Positions 32,000 to 41,017 of a DNA stretch of 64,000 bases are shown here, one piece after another. The stretch lies in contig JAKTTT010000016.1 in NCBI GenBank assembly GCA_030581615.1, positions 248,001 through 312,000 on the forward strand, read 5' to 3'. Source of the DNA: Alloascoidea africana (taxonomy: Eukaryota > Ascomycota > Alloascoideomycetes > Alloascoideales > Alloascoideaceae). Position numbers and translations under genes: made by a program. The notes below the pieces were generated by a model. It made no database searches, was not told where the DNA came from, and was given only the letters and a program-made list of their open reading frames with translations. Within the stretch, counting starts at the first letter, position 1. Each line of letters begins with the position of its first letter.

Positions 32000-33790
32000 C
32001 TACTGATGTTGACTCGAAACAGGCACTGAAGAATTTGGAGTCCCAATGGGCAAGGGCGTCGAGTTAACGGTATTGGTACTTGAGCTTCCCCCAGATCCTA
32101 CTGAATCTCCAACTGAATCGAGTCTTCCTTGTGATGCTGCCATATACAACTCTTTCAGCCGATCAACCGGCATCTGCGCTGCAGAAGCCGCCATGGTCTG
32201 TTGAGGATCTTGTCGTGACAACATGAATGCCGTTGCTTCGTCCATGCCATTTGCACCAATGCTCGATACTGACGGATAGGATCCGAAAAACGGGTGCTGA
32301 GGAGACTGCTGTTGGGATTGTAAAAATGATGTGGCATTCAACTGGCCGCCTAACGGTTGCTGGCTTTGCTGCTGGGAATTAAACTGCTGCAGTGTTGCTA
32401 TATTTGGATTCAGACTCTGTTGCTGAAAAATGTTAATACCATCGTCGTTTCCTCGCAATTGAACACCAGCCACCTGTGCTTGTGCTTGTGCCTGTGCCTG
32501 TGCCTGAGCTTGAGCTTGAGCTTGGGCCTGGGCGGCACTGACGTTAGCTTGAGCTTGAGCTTGCGCTTGTGCCTGGGCTTGTGCCATAGCATGGGCCTGG
32601 AACTGGGCCTGAGCCTGAGCTTGAGCCTGAGCCTGAGCCTGAGCCTGAGCTTGAGCCTTAGCTTGAGCTTGAGCAACGTAGTTACTGTTAACATTCGCGT
32701 TATTATTATTCGACCGGCCCCAGGACAATCTAATTCTGGAACCCCCTAGAGAAAATCCCTGCATCGAGCTAATGACAACCTCAGCGCTCTCTCGGCTTGT
32801 ATATTGTACAAAGCCACATCCTTTGCCCGCGGGGATTTTCACGTAAACAATTTCTCCAAATCCCTTAAAAGCAGACCGTAACTCGTCTTCATTCACGCTG
32901 GATGAAAGCCCTCCGATGAAAACGGTCGTGTTATGGGGGTCTGTGTACGGGTTTGTAATGGGCAGTGCAGCGTTTGCATTCACATTCGAAAGCCCCGCGG
33001 AGCCGAAATATGACAATTGCGTGGTGGCTCCGGTTCCAGCTCCAGCTCCAGCTCCAGCTCCAGTTCCTGGGCCGCCGCCACCGCCACCACCGCCAGCAGC
33101 CGTGGATCCAGTAGATTGACTCTGAGGTTGTAGCGACTGTGGTTGCAATTGAACCTGGGTCTTTGCCTTGGTATTACTGGAGCTATTCGACTTTGGCGTT
33201 GCAGTCGAAACGCGGATTGGTCGCGAACCAACTAAACAGCCTTGCATTTCTATCAGAGCTCGTTGTTGGTCCACGGTGGATTCAAATCTGATGAATCCGT
33301 AACCACGGGAGAGTGACGTGTTGGGATCCATTAAAACTTTGGCTGCCTTTGTGGTGGGGTATTTGGATTGGAAAGCTTGGAACAAAATGGTGTCGTTAAC
33401 TTCCGGACCCAGATCCCCTACAAAAATGGAATATTCTGCAGATGAATTGTTTGCGAGAAGGGAGTTTGTGGTTGTGGAGCTGTGTGAGGGCCAATTCAAC
33501 TTGAAAAGCTTTGATGTATTTGGGACTAGAGTCCCATGGAAGCATAGAGCCTTTTCCGCGGCCTGTGGCGTGTCAAAATCAATGAAACAATATCCCGCAT
33601 TGCTGCCGGTTAACTTATCCTTGATAATTTTGATATTTGTCACGACAAACCCCAGTGTGGTCCACAACATATGGACTGCAGACTCATCTACCCAGGGGTC
33701 AAGGTCTCCCATCCAGATGGTTCGGCCATGCGACGACGCAGGAGCAGGAGAAATCATGTGTTGCTGATCCAGAGGTAAAGAGAGAGACAT
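32000..33790 (-). CDS. NAM8: Three-RRM RNA-binding protein, NAM8/NGR1/Csx1 family
   Basis: 596 aa from the ATG at 33790 ([10 protein letters not shown]); the open frame extends upstream only through polypyrimidine leader DNA. RRM1 (about 22-100) starts '[14 protein letters not shown]', RRM2 (about 118-198) has '[12 protein letters not shown]' and '[10 protein letters not shown]', and RRM3 (about 285-360) has '[12 protein letters not shown]' and '[14 protein letters not shown]'. This spacing and the RRM1 wording are diagnostic of Nam8/Ngr1/TIA-like proteins that bind U1 snRNP or poly(U) mRNA regions. RRM3 is followed by a run of about 80 residues of Ala-Gln dipeptides and then a Gln-rich tail with '[19 protein letters not shown]'. 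Whether it is the splicing factor Nam8 or the mRNA regulator Ngr1 is not decided. Divergent from the SIF2-like gene. Confidence 0.88.
   Translation of the reverse strand: MSLSLPLDQQHMISPAPASSHGRTIWMGDLDPWVDESAVHMLWTTLGFVVTNIKIIKDKLTGSNAGYCFIDFDTPQAAEKALCFHGTLVPNTSKLFKLNWPSHSSTTTNSLLANNSSAEYSIFVGDLGPEVNDTILFQAFQSKYPTTKAAKVLMDPNTSLSRGYGFIRFESTVDQQRALIEMQGCLVGSRPIRVSTATPKSNSSSNTKAKTQVQLQPQSLQPQSQSTGSTAAGGGGGGGGPGTGAGAGAGAGTGATTQLSYFGSAGLSNVNANAALPITNPYTDPHNTTVFIGGLSSSVNEDELRSAFKGFGEIVYVKIPAGKGCGFVQYTSRESAEVVISSMQGFSLGGSRIRLSWGRSNNNNANVNSNYVAQAQAKAQAQAQAQAQAQAQAQAQFQAHAMAQAQAQAQAQAQANVSAAQAQAQAQAQAQAQAQAQAQVAGVQLRGNDDGINIFQQQSLNPNIATLQQFNSQQQSQQPLGGQLNATSFLQSQQQSPQHPFFGSYPSVSSIGANGMDEATAFMLSRQDPQQTMAASAAQMPVDRLKELYMAASQGRLDSVGDSVGSGGSSSTNTVNSTPLPIGTPNSSVPVSSQHQ
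32470..32680 (-). repeat. Hexanucleotide repeat encoding (Ala-Gln)n
   Basis: About 30 imperfect copies of GCTTGA/GCCTGA/GCTTGT on the plus strand, read on minus as GCT/GCC/GCA-CAA/CAG. They encode alternating Ala-Gln. Third-position variation between units shows it is not freshly expanded throughout. Confidence 0.9.
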
Positions 33791-34126
33791 TGCAGAGATG
33801 GAGTGGTGGTGGCAAGAGGGAAAAGGGAAAAGGGGAAAGGGAAAGGAAAGAAAGCGAAAAGCGAAGGGAAGAGAAGAGAAGAGAAGAGAAGAGAGCAGCA
33901 GCAAAACGACGAAAAATGGCCCGGCACCCGGCACCCGGTACACAGTACACGGTACCCGGATCCCAGAGCCCCGGAATTAGTGACCCGACAGGCCCGAAGT
34001 CCCCGGACCGAGCTTACCCGGACACCGGCGTACACCAGTGTGCTACGGGTGTACGGGTGTTGTGCATGCCAGACCTCACTTTTGGGCACCTGGGCCCGCG
34101 AACAGTGGTCGTGGAGCCATATCGCC
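33791..34126. promoter_or_regulatory. Divergent promoter with Reb1-like site and GC-rich CCCGG-type repeats
   Basis: 336 bp separates the NAM8-like and SIF2-like starts. The NAM8 side has a GAGAA repeat (33866-33895). The middle, about 33917-34040, is GC-rich with repeated ACCCGG/GTACACxGTAC-type words. TTACCCGG at 34014-34021 matches the consensus of the general regulatory factor Reb1. A nucleosome-free divergent promoter is inferred. Confidence 0.5.
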
Positions 34127-35960
34127 ATGTCCCTGACGAGTGACCAGCTGAACTACATGATATGGAGGTATCTCCAGGAAGCAGGTATGTCTGCCGCTCA
34201 GACCTTTTTGGTTTAGGTCCCCGACACGTCTAACATTTGGCCCTCTTCGTGTAGGTTTCGAGCTGTCCACCTATGCCATCCAGAAGGAGACCAAAATTCA
34301 AGAGCTAGATTCAGAGCTGGGCGATGTTATACCCCATGGCTTTCTGGTCAACCTGGTCCAGAAAGGAATCTTGTACAGCCAGTGCGAGCATCTGGTGACG
34401 GACCAGGAAAAGCTGGAAGCGGTCTCTGCGATAGGCGTAGGGAAAATTCGCAAACTTCCAAACCCATTCACAATATTTGGAGCAGTGGAGGCAGAAAACC
34501 AATATTCCAAGTCTATCACGGATTCTAGTCTGAGTTCTGTCAATGGCTACACCACTAGCGAGCCTGAAATCACCCAGTCCTCGAATTCTACCAGCAAAAA
34601 CTCAAGTTCCGAGAAGAACGAATCCAGTGTGCTGACATCATTTGGTGCGATAAAAAGCGATCAAATCCACACAAATGGAAAAGTACTCCTCCGCCAACCC
34701 AAGCGCTTCTTCTCCTTCCCGTCCTGCGAAACATGCCAGTGGAATCCTGCACACCCGAATCTGCTAGCATGGGGTGAACACAAATCCGTAGCGACCATAA
34801 AGCAGATATCCAGCAATGGCACTCAAGAGGACGACGAACAGAAAACCGTCCTGAAACACTCAAACTCTCTGGATGATACCAGAATAATTATCACTGTAGC
34901 CAGTTGGTCTCCAAATGGAGAACTCTTGGCAACTGCAGACGAAACAGGTGAGCTGCGACTTTGGACGCGATCGGGCAAGCTGCGAAACATCATCGGATTA
35001 CAGCATTCGCCGATATTCGTCGTGCGGTGGAATAAGGAAGGAAACCTGCTACTGTCGATAGACTGCTCGGGCACGATTATCGTTGTTGATCCAATAACGG
35101 GTGACCCTTTACAGCACGAGGACGTGGAATGGATCCGCAAGGCCTTGTACAACAACCCGAATGGAGCTGGAGACGTGATCATGGGGAACACGGATGCCGA
35201 GAACACGCAAGGTGCCGGCAGCACCGATCTATCCATCGTGGATACCGGTGTTGATGCGATTTGGCTGACCGAAAACGTCTTCACCGTGTCTCTCGCCACG
35301 GGCGCTTTGCTCGTTTGCCAGGTCGGCGAGCCCACGCCCATTAATGTCTTACGCGGCCACCAGTGTGGCGCCAGCTCTCTGGCTTACAACTCGGCCATAA
35401 ACACCCTGGCCTCGGGTTCTCAAGACGGGACGATCCGGCTGTGGACCGGAACCCCCCCAGAGAGTAAACAGCCTCTGCTTGGGCATGAAAAGACTGTTGT
35501 GGCGGTACGTTGGATTCAAAGCATAGAAAGCATGCCTCTCCTGATCTCTGTCTCCATGGACAGCATGATACGGGTGTGGAATCCACAAACACTGGCTTGC
35601 GTGTCAACGACCTACAGCCGGGATGGCTCTTTGCTGCTTGCCGCAGAGATCAGTCCAAACGGCAAATGGCTGGCTACAGGAAGCATAACCGGAACCGTTG
35701 AAGTATGGGGTTTGGAGTCGGTCTCAAGCTCCAAGACCGTCGACATTTCATTGCCGTTGGAAGGTATTTATGAATTGAAGACTAATAATGCGCAGCCACA
35801 AGCTGGTTCCGAAACCACCACCGCCACCACCACCACCACCTCTTCGGGCTCCCAGCCCTCTTCTGATGGTGGAGCAGTATCTGCAATATCGTGGTCTAAA
35901 GAGTCAAATGCGATAAGTGTGGGATATACCAACGCCGAGAGTATAGTTTTGGCGTGGTAG
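34127..35960 (+). CDS. SIF2: SIF2/TBL1-like LisH-WD40 protein (Set3 complex)
   Basis: Two exons, 34127-34184 and 34255-35960, encode 587 aa. The first intron (donor GTATGT, branch CTAAC, acceptor GTGTAG) splits the LisH domain 'TSDQLNYMIWRYLQEAGFELS'. The region 'IPHGFLVNLVQKGILYSQCEHL' completes the TBL1/Sif2-type N-terminal oligomerisation domain. A Ser-rich linker (about 90-135) is followed by WD40 repeats with 'VASWSPNGELLATADETGELRLW', 'VVRWNKEGNLLLSIDCSGTI', 'LAYNSAINTLASGSQDGTIRLW' and 'EISPNGKWLATGSITGTVEVW'. Sif2 is the WD40 scaffold of the Set3 histone deacetylase complex. CTG codes the Leu of two RLW motifs, which supports the standard genetic code. A short ACC repeat encodes polythreonine near 35816. 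Confidence 0.92.
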
Positions 35961-36241
35961 TAATGTGATCAGTAATCTCTATGTATGCTAGCTTTCTTCT
36001 TTCTAATCTTTTTTCTTTTTTTTTTTTTGGCTCTTGGGCGATCTCAAAACAGCACTGGAAAACGAGTTGAGAGTATGAAGAATTGTATAATAACTATTCG
36101 GCTCTATAATATAATGTTTCAGCTTTTTAGATGTGCCCTTTTGGTCTTTACTGATGCTGCCATTTCTGTAACGCACACTCCATACACCTAAATCTCTTCT
36201 TCCCCAGCCTTCTCGTCCTGCATACTTTCAAAAGTGACACC

Positions 36242-37067
36242 ATGTCTAGTTCAGCACCCAGGCTAGATCGGCCAGCAAGATACAACACAAGGTATGAGTA
36301 CCTCCGGCACAGGCAGAAACCAGAGGTGACGCTGTTGGAAAAGCTGGCCGCTATGGATCCGGAAGCGAAAGGAGGAGCGCAGAAAGTGGTTGAACTTACA
36401 GAAGAGGAATACCAGTTGTTTGAAAAATCGCAACAGATGCACGGGAAAAAGAAACAGAGCCAATCTAGTGGAGATGGGGATTCTACTGGCCTTCCTGGTG
36501 GGAGCAACATCAGGGGTATAGCTGAAGCAATCCCAAGGAGACCTAAAGTTGAAGAGGAAGAGCTTTCTCCATTTGCAGTTGGGATGATTCAGTTTTTGGA
36601 CTATTCCATGTGGATAGTGCCTCTACTATTTTTCCATCTTTTGATTGATTACATTGTCTACGAACAATATTCAGATGAAGTGGAATACTCAGAAATTGGA
36701 CAACACCTGGTCAAAGCTGCACTTGGTAAGAAACATTTTATGCACAAATGTATATACACGGAAAACCAATCTTACTAACGAGACACTATTTCGGAAAGCA
36801 CTCTATTCTGTGTTTTATATAATTAGACCTTATGCTCGTCTAACCATTGTGAAATACGTGTTTACATTCGTTTCCACTGTTGTTGGCTGTTATCTAATTT
36901 ATGCCTCAAACGAGGAATCCTATTTGGCAACCATGGAAAAGGCACCACCTCTTGCAACTATCTGGGTATGGCTTGTTTTGGAAATAGAGTGGTATCAAAG
37001 CGTATTGGCACTGGTTGCTGTTTTTGCATGGAGTAAATATCATGAATATTCCCTTTTTGCTAGGTGA
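36242..37067 (+). CDS. Fungal multi-pass membrane protein of unknown function
   Basis: Two exons, 36242-36725 and 36799-37067, give 250 aa. The intron has GTAAGA, a perfect TACTAAC branch and acceptor GAAAG. The N-terminal ~115 residues are soluble and charged ('LLEKLAAMDPEAKG', 'VVELTEEEYQLFEK'). About four hydrophobic segments follow, starting 'FLDYSMWIVPLLFFHLLIDYI' and ending 'VLALVAVFAWSKYHEYSLF'. The order of elements recalls an uncharacterised fungal family with a DUF7719-like C-terminal domain; that name is from memory and untested. It has no signal peptide, and an ER or other endomembrane location is a guess. It starts 281 bp after SIF2 on the same strand. Confidence 0.8.
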
Positions 37068-37531
37068 ACAAGAAAGCATTTGAAGTATTGGGTTGCATTG
37101 GCAGTTTTCTTGCCTATTGTTATTTAGACTTGATAGTAATGTCTTTCGTATTGCATTTGTATTTAGAGCTTTTTTATTTGGGAGATGCGAATCGGATGGG
37201 TTGCCGGTATCAATTGCGATTACAAAGTCTCCAACCTGGAGTCTTTGGTAGCATTATTAACATATACCCAAGCGTTTCCTCCAGAAGAAACAGTATTTGG
37301 TTAGTCTTTGCAATTGAGATTACCGGCGTTAGCAGAAGACAGTTTGCATGGGGGTAATTGGCATTACTAAGGGAGTAATCGGCGTTTAGTGGGCTTAACT
37401 CCACAATACGACCAACACCCGCCCCAAAAAGTGGTATTTATTGAGAGATACGGCCGCAAGTTTTGGCACTTTGCAAACCCATTGAGTCTCAACAACAGAA
37501 TCTTTTCTTTTCTTTATTATCTGAATCAAAA
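37068..37531. other. Intergenic region upstream of the aldo/keto reductase
   Basis: 464 bp with no gene visible. The last part before the ATG is T/C-rich, typical of a yeast leader. The open frame of the reductase extends upstream to 37463 but without an ATG. Confidence 0.5.
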
Positions 37532-38587
37532 ATGGAATACACAAGACTAGGAAACTCGGGCCTAAAAATCTCAAAGATCATTGTGGGTGGTATGTCCTTT
37601 GGTGAAAAATCATGGGCAGATTGGGTAATCGAGGACGAAGACAAAGTCTTAGCACTATTGAAGAAAGCGTACGATGTTGGAATCAGAACTTATGATACTG
37701 CTGACGTTTACAGCAATGGTAAATCCGAGGTTCTAATTGGCAAGTTTTTGAAAAAATACAACATCAAGAGATCTTCGGTTGTCATTTTGACAAAGTGTTT
37801 TTTCCTTGCCACCTCGGAGGATGATAAAGATGATGAAGGAAAAGTCAATCTTGTGAAGGCACTTTCCGTTGCAGGTGATCCTTTAAACAATGGGGAATGG
37901 TTGAATAGGACCGGGCTTTCGAGAAAACACATCTTTGATGCAGTTGAGGACTCTGTAGCCCGCTTAGGGACATACATCGATGTTCTCCAAATCCACAGAT
38001 TCGACAAGTTTACTCCACAGGAGGAGACTATGAAAGCACTAAATGACGTTGTTGATTCTGGAAAAGTGAGATACATTGGTGCTTCGTCCATGCGTGCCTA
38101 CCAGTTTGCAACCTTTCAATTCATTGCTGAGAAAAACAACTGGCACAAGTTCATTTCTATGCAAAATTACTACAATCTGATTTACCGTGAAGAAGAACGG
38201 GAAATGATCCCTTTCTGTAAAGAGACTGGGGTTGGGCTAATCCCATGGTCTCCTATCGCTAGAGGAATCCTTGCACGACCATTGTCAAAGTCTCTCTCAA
38301 CTAATAGAAGTTCATCTGATGTTATAATTGAAAACTTTTATGGGAACCTCCCCACAGAGCTTACAACAATCGTCAACAGAGTTGAAGAACTTGCAAATAA
38401 GCATGGTGTTACAATGGCCCAGATTGCCATTGCTTGGTCTCTTGCGAAAGGTGCCAATCCCATCGTCGGGTTTAGCTCCGAGAAACGAATTGATGAAGCT
38501 GTTGCCGCACTCAAGATCAAGTTGGCTGATGATGAGATCAAATATTTGGAAGAGCCTTACGTTCCTCAGAAAATTACTGGAATGTAG
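37532..38587 (+). CDS. Aldo/keto reductase, aryl-alcohol dehydrogenase (YPL088W-like) group
   Basis: 351 aa from the ATG at 37532 (MEYTRLGNSG). It carries the full AKR catalytic tetrad: Asp55 and Tyr60 in 'YDTADVYSNGKSE', Lys88 in 'ILTKCF' and His155 in 'VLQIHRFD'. Typical AKR blocks follow: 'VRYIGASSMRAYQF', 'ISMQNYYNLIYREEEREMIPFC', 'GVGLIPWSPIARG' and the NADP-binding 'PIVGFSSEKRIDEAV'. Such enzymes reduce aldehydes with NADPH in the cytosol. The sequence is nearest to the yeast YPL088W/AAD group; the natural substrate is unknown. Confidence 0.93.
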   Translation: MEYTRLGNSGLKISKIIVGGMSFGEKSWADWVIEDEDKVLALLKKAYDVGIRTYDTADVYSNGKSEVLIGKFLKKYNIKRSSVVILTKCFFLATSEDDKDDEGKVNLVKALSVAGDPLNNGEWLNRTGLSRKHIFDAVEDSVARLGTYIDVLQIHRFDKFTPQEETMKALNDVVDSGKVRYIGASSMRAYQFATFQFIAEKNNWHKFISMQNYYNLIYREEEREMIPFCKETGVGLIPWSPIARGILARPLSKSLSTNRSSSDVIIENFYGNLPTELTTIVNRVEELANKHGVTMAQIAIAWSLAKGANPIVGFSSEKRIDEAVAALKIKLADDEIKYLEEPYVPQKITGM

Positions 38588-38881
38588 CGGTGTTTTACAT
38601 AGCTTTTATGGTGATAATGGTTTTAAATGGCGGTCGTTTAATAAGTCTTCTGAAACAATAAAAAGTTTTCATTTTCTCGTTGAAAAATTGTATACCTCTA
38701 GTTACGTTGGTAGCTAAAAGCACAAATAAAAAAAAAATGAAAAATCAATGCTTATCTAGAAGCATGTAAACACACATGCGTTCAAGTCGATGGAGAAACA
38801 CGAGCCTTGCCGATTGACATGCCCAGCAATAAAATAGCAAAACTAAAAAAATCAAAAGGAAAATGAGGTAGATAGTCGAAA

Positions 38882-41017
38882 CTAGAATGCAAACAAAACT
38901 AAAGTAGAAGTCAACATGGGTAGGACTATGGACACAAGACGCATACTCTGTTTGCGGAAAGTCAATGCAAAACCAGATGAATCATACAGAACTATCGAAG
39001 AACTGGGAGTACCACTATCCTCCTTTTCTGAACTGTCATTGGTATCCACAGTCCCGTTATCAATTGGAGAAATCGAAGTTGTCTGGGGCGTGCTTGATGA
39101 TGACTCTTGGTTCAAGGGCTTGATGCTCATGGATGAGCTACCTTCAACAACATTACTAACAGTACTAACAGAAATGGTCTGTTTAGTAGTGACAACTAAA
39201 GATGATGAAGAAGGTGATGATGATGGTAAAAATGATGAAGAAGATTCACAGGGTACAATAACAAATGAAGTCACTACTCCCGTCACTTCAGTGTTCTCAT
39301 TGTCACTAATGGATGTACCTGTAGGATGTGTGATGCTTCGAGTAGTGGAAGCAAATGTTAAGGAGCTGTCTGTGTCCCCAACTGTTTGACTAGCAGGCCT
39401 GCTGCTAGTACTTGTTACAGAAGAGAAGGATGCAGAACTAGGACTCGAAATAGTGCTTGAAGTAGTACTCAAGGTAGCACTTGAAGCGAGTTGGCTACTG
39501 GTCGGAAACGATGAGAAGGCCCCACAAGTCCCAGTAGCTTTTGGAACAACCAAGCTAGCACTTCCTTGAAAATCACAAACTGATTGATCGTTGTTGCTTT
39601 CGCCGTAGTATTGGCTCAATAGATATGAGAGTTTTTCTTTTGGTGTACAGAATGAGAAATCGCCATACTCTCCAGATGTTCCATTGGCGCTTATCTCAGA
39701 ACAATCAGTAAGAGTGCAAATGTAGCCAAAAAGTTCGCCATAGTCTTCCACAGAAACTGAATCAGCAACGACACAAGAAACAGTCTGGTTCAAACAGTCG
39801 CAGACGTCTTTGTCAGGAGTAGGCGGAAGAAGAGTAGATGCGCGCCAATCGGGGAGTGTTGAAGCAGGACATTCAACAGCACCGGTAGTGGGTGTATAAT
39901 CAGCTTTGTTTACACCAGATGGCGATATGCTGGCAATCTGTGAGGATAAATACGAGAAATCTGGCAAAGTAGAAACCTCATTCTCTGTAACAGAAACCAA
40001 TCCATAATCGTTTGCCTCTTGGAAATACATGTAGACGATGCCACCCGACCAAACGCCAGTCATTTCATCCGAATAGAGAACAGGGACGTCGGAAAATGTT
40101 CTAGGTTTGACGGCATTGCATCCATATTCTGAGAAAAAAACAGGAACAGAGTACTTTTCAAATTCTTCGGTTCTGTCTGCGTATCCGGAGGATTCAAATG
40201 TCGATTCGCCGCACCATTCGTAAATGTTAATACCATAAAAGTCTACTCTGCTATCATCCTCTTGTTCGCAGTTAAAATAATCCGCCATGGGGATTCGCGT
40301 GTCTTCATCGTCGTTTGTGGCGTAACCAACAGGAATTGATCGATACCCTTTTTCTTTGATATACTGCTTGGAATCTCGTACAGCAGCCCTTATAAAGACC
40401 GAAGCATCGGTATTTGAGCTATTGGTTGTAACCTCATTGCCAGCGAAAAAGCCCAAGACATTTGAGTATTTTTGCAAATTATCGATTACTGCTTTGTACC
40501 TCTCCCAAACGTCAATATCCCAAGCTGGCGAATCCCGGATAACCGATAACTTGGGACTGGCAAGATCCGCAATGATGTAAATTCCGTGCTGAGCAAACAA
40601 ATTCATGCATTCGTCGTGGTCTGCATCTGGATCCACGGCGTAAACTCTGAGGAGGTTGGTATTCAGTTCTAACAAGTACGGTAGATCTCTTTTACAAGTC
40701 TCTAGGTCATCTAAGGGGTCTTCGTACCCCAATTCCGAGTCTGAATCTTGTTGATAAGCGATACCTTTCATAAAGAATTGGGATCCGTTGTTGGAATAGA
40801 AAAACTTGGAACCTTTAATTTCAATAGCTGGAATGTCCGATACGGATGTTGAAGAGGTTGAAATCGGAGTCGGGAAAACAGACTCTGAGGATAGTGAAGA
40901 AGGTGAAAGTTGCATAGTGTAGGTTGAGTTTGATGTTGAATCAGCATTTGTTGAGCCGAGGAGAATTCCAACCAGGCAAGTAAGAGAAAAGAATGGACTT
41001 TGCAAGACTGCAATCAT
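38882..41017 (-). CDS. GAS1: GAS1-type 1,3-beta-glucanosyltransferase (GH72 with X8/CBM43)
   Basis: 711 aa, single exon. A hydrophobic leader (residues 1-25) precedes a Ser/Thr-rich spacer, then the GH72 domain beginning 'IEIKGSKFFYSNNGSQFFMKGIAYQ'. The two catalytic glutamates are visible at about 195 ('FFAGNEV') and about 297 ('FFSEYGCN'). A Cys-rich X8/CBM43 domain follows ('CDCLNQTVSCVV', 'FGYICTLTDCSEI', 'GEYGDFSFCTP'). Then comes a Ser/Thr-rich stalk of roughly 200 residues and a C-terminal hydrophobic tail with a GPI-type signal. These enzymes elongate beta-1,3-glucan at the outer face of the plasma membrane. The spacer between signal peptide and catalytic domain is longer than in typical Gas1, and the stalk has Ser runs. 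Which GAS paralogue it is cannot be settled. Confidence 0.93.
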   Translation of the reverse strand: MIAVLQSPFFSLTCLVGILLGSTNADSTSNSTYTMQLSPSSLSSESVFPTPISTSSTSVSDIPAIEIKGSKFFYSNNGSQFFMKGIAYQQDSDSELGYEDPLDDLETCKRDLPYLLELNTNLLRVYAVDPDADHDECMNLFAQHGIYIIADLASPKLSVIRDSPAWDIDVWERYKAVIDNLQKYSNVLGFFAGNEVTTNSSNTDASVFIRAAVRDSKQYIKEKGYRSIPVGYATNDDEDTRIPMADYFNCEQEDDSRVDFYGINIYEWCGESTFESSGYADRTEEFEKYSVPVFFSEYGCNAVKPRTFSDVPVLYSDEMTGVWSGGIVYMYFQEANDYGLVSVTENEVSTLPDFSYLSSQIASISPSGVNKADYTPTTGAVECPASTLPDWRASTLLPPTPDKDVCDCLNQTVSCVVADSVSVEDYGELFGYICTLTDCSEISANGTSGEYGDFSFCTPKEKLSYLLSQYYGESNNDQSVCDFQGSASLVVPKATGTCGAFSSFPTSSQLASSATLSTTSSTISSPSSASFSSVTSTSSRPASQTVGDTDSSLTFASTTRSITHPTGTSISDNENTEVTGVVTSFVIVPCESSSSFLPSSSPSSSSLVVTTKQTISVSTVSNVVEGSSSMSIKPLNQESSSSTPQTTSISPIDNGTVDTNDSSEKEDSGTPSSSIVLYDSSGFALTFRKQSMRLVSIVLPMLTSTLVLFAF

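Noticed and set aside
33791-33943. Upstream extension of the NAM8-like frame (hydrophobic, Leu/Ser/Phe-rich)
   Set aside because: It translates a GAGAA repeat and polypyrimidine leader. The ATG at 33790 is closer to RRM1 and fits the family.
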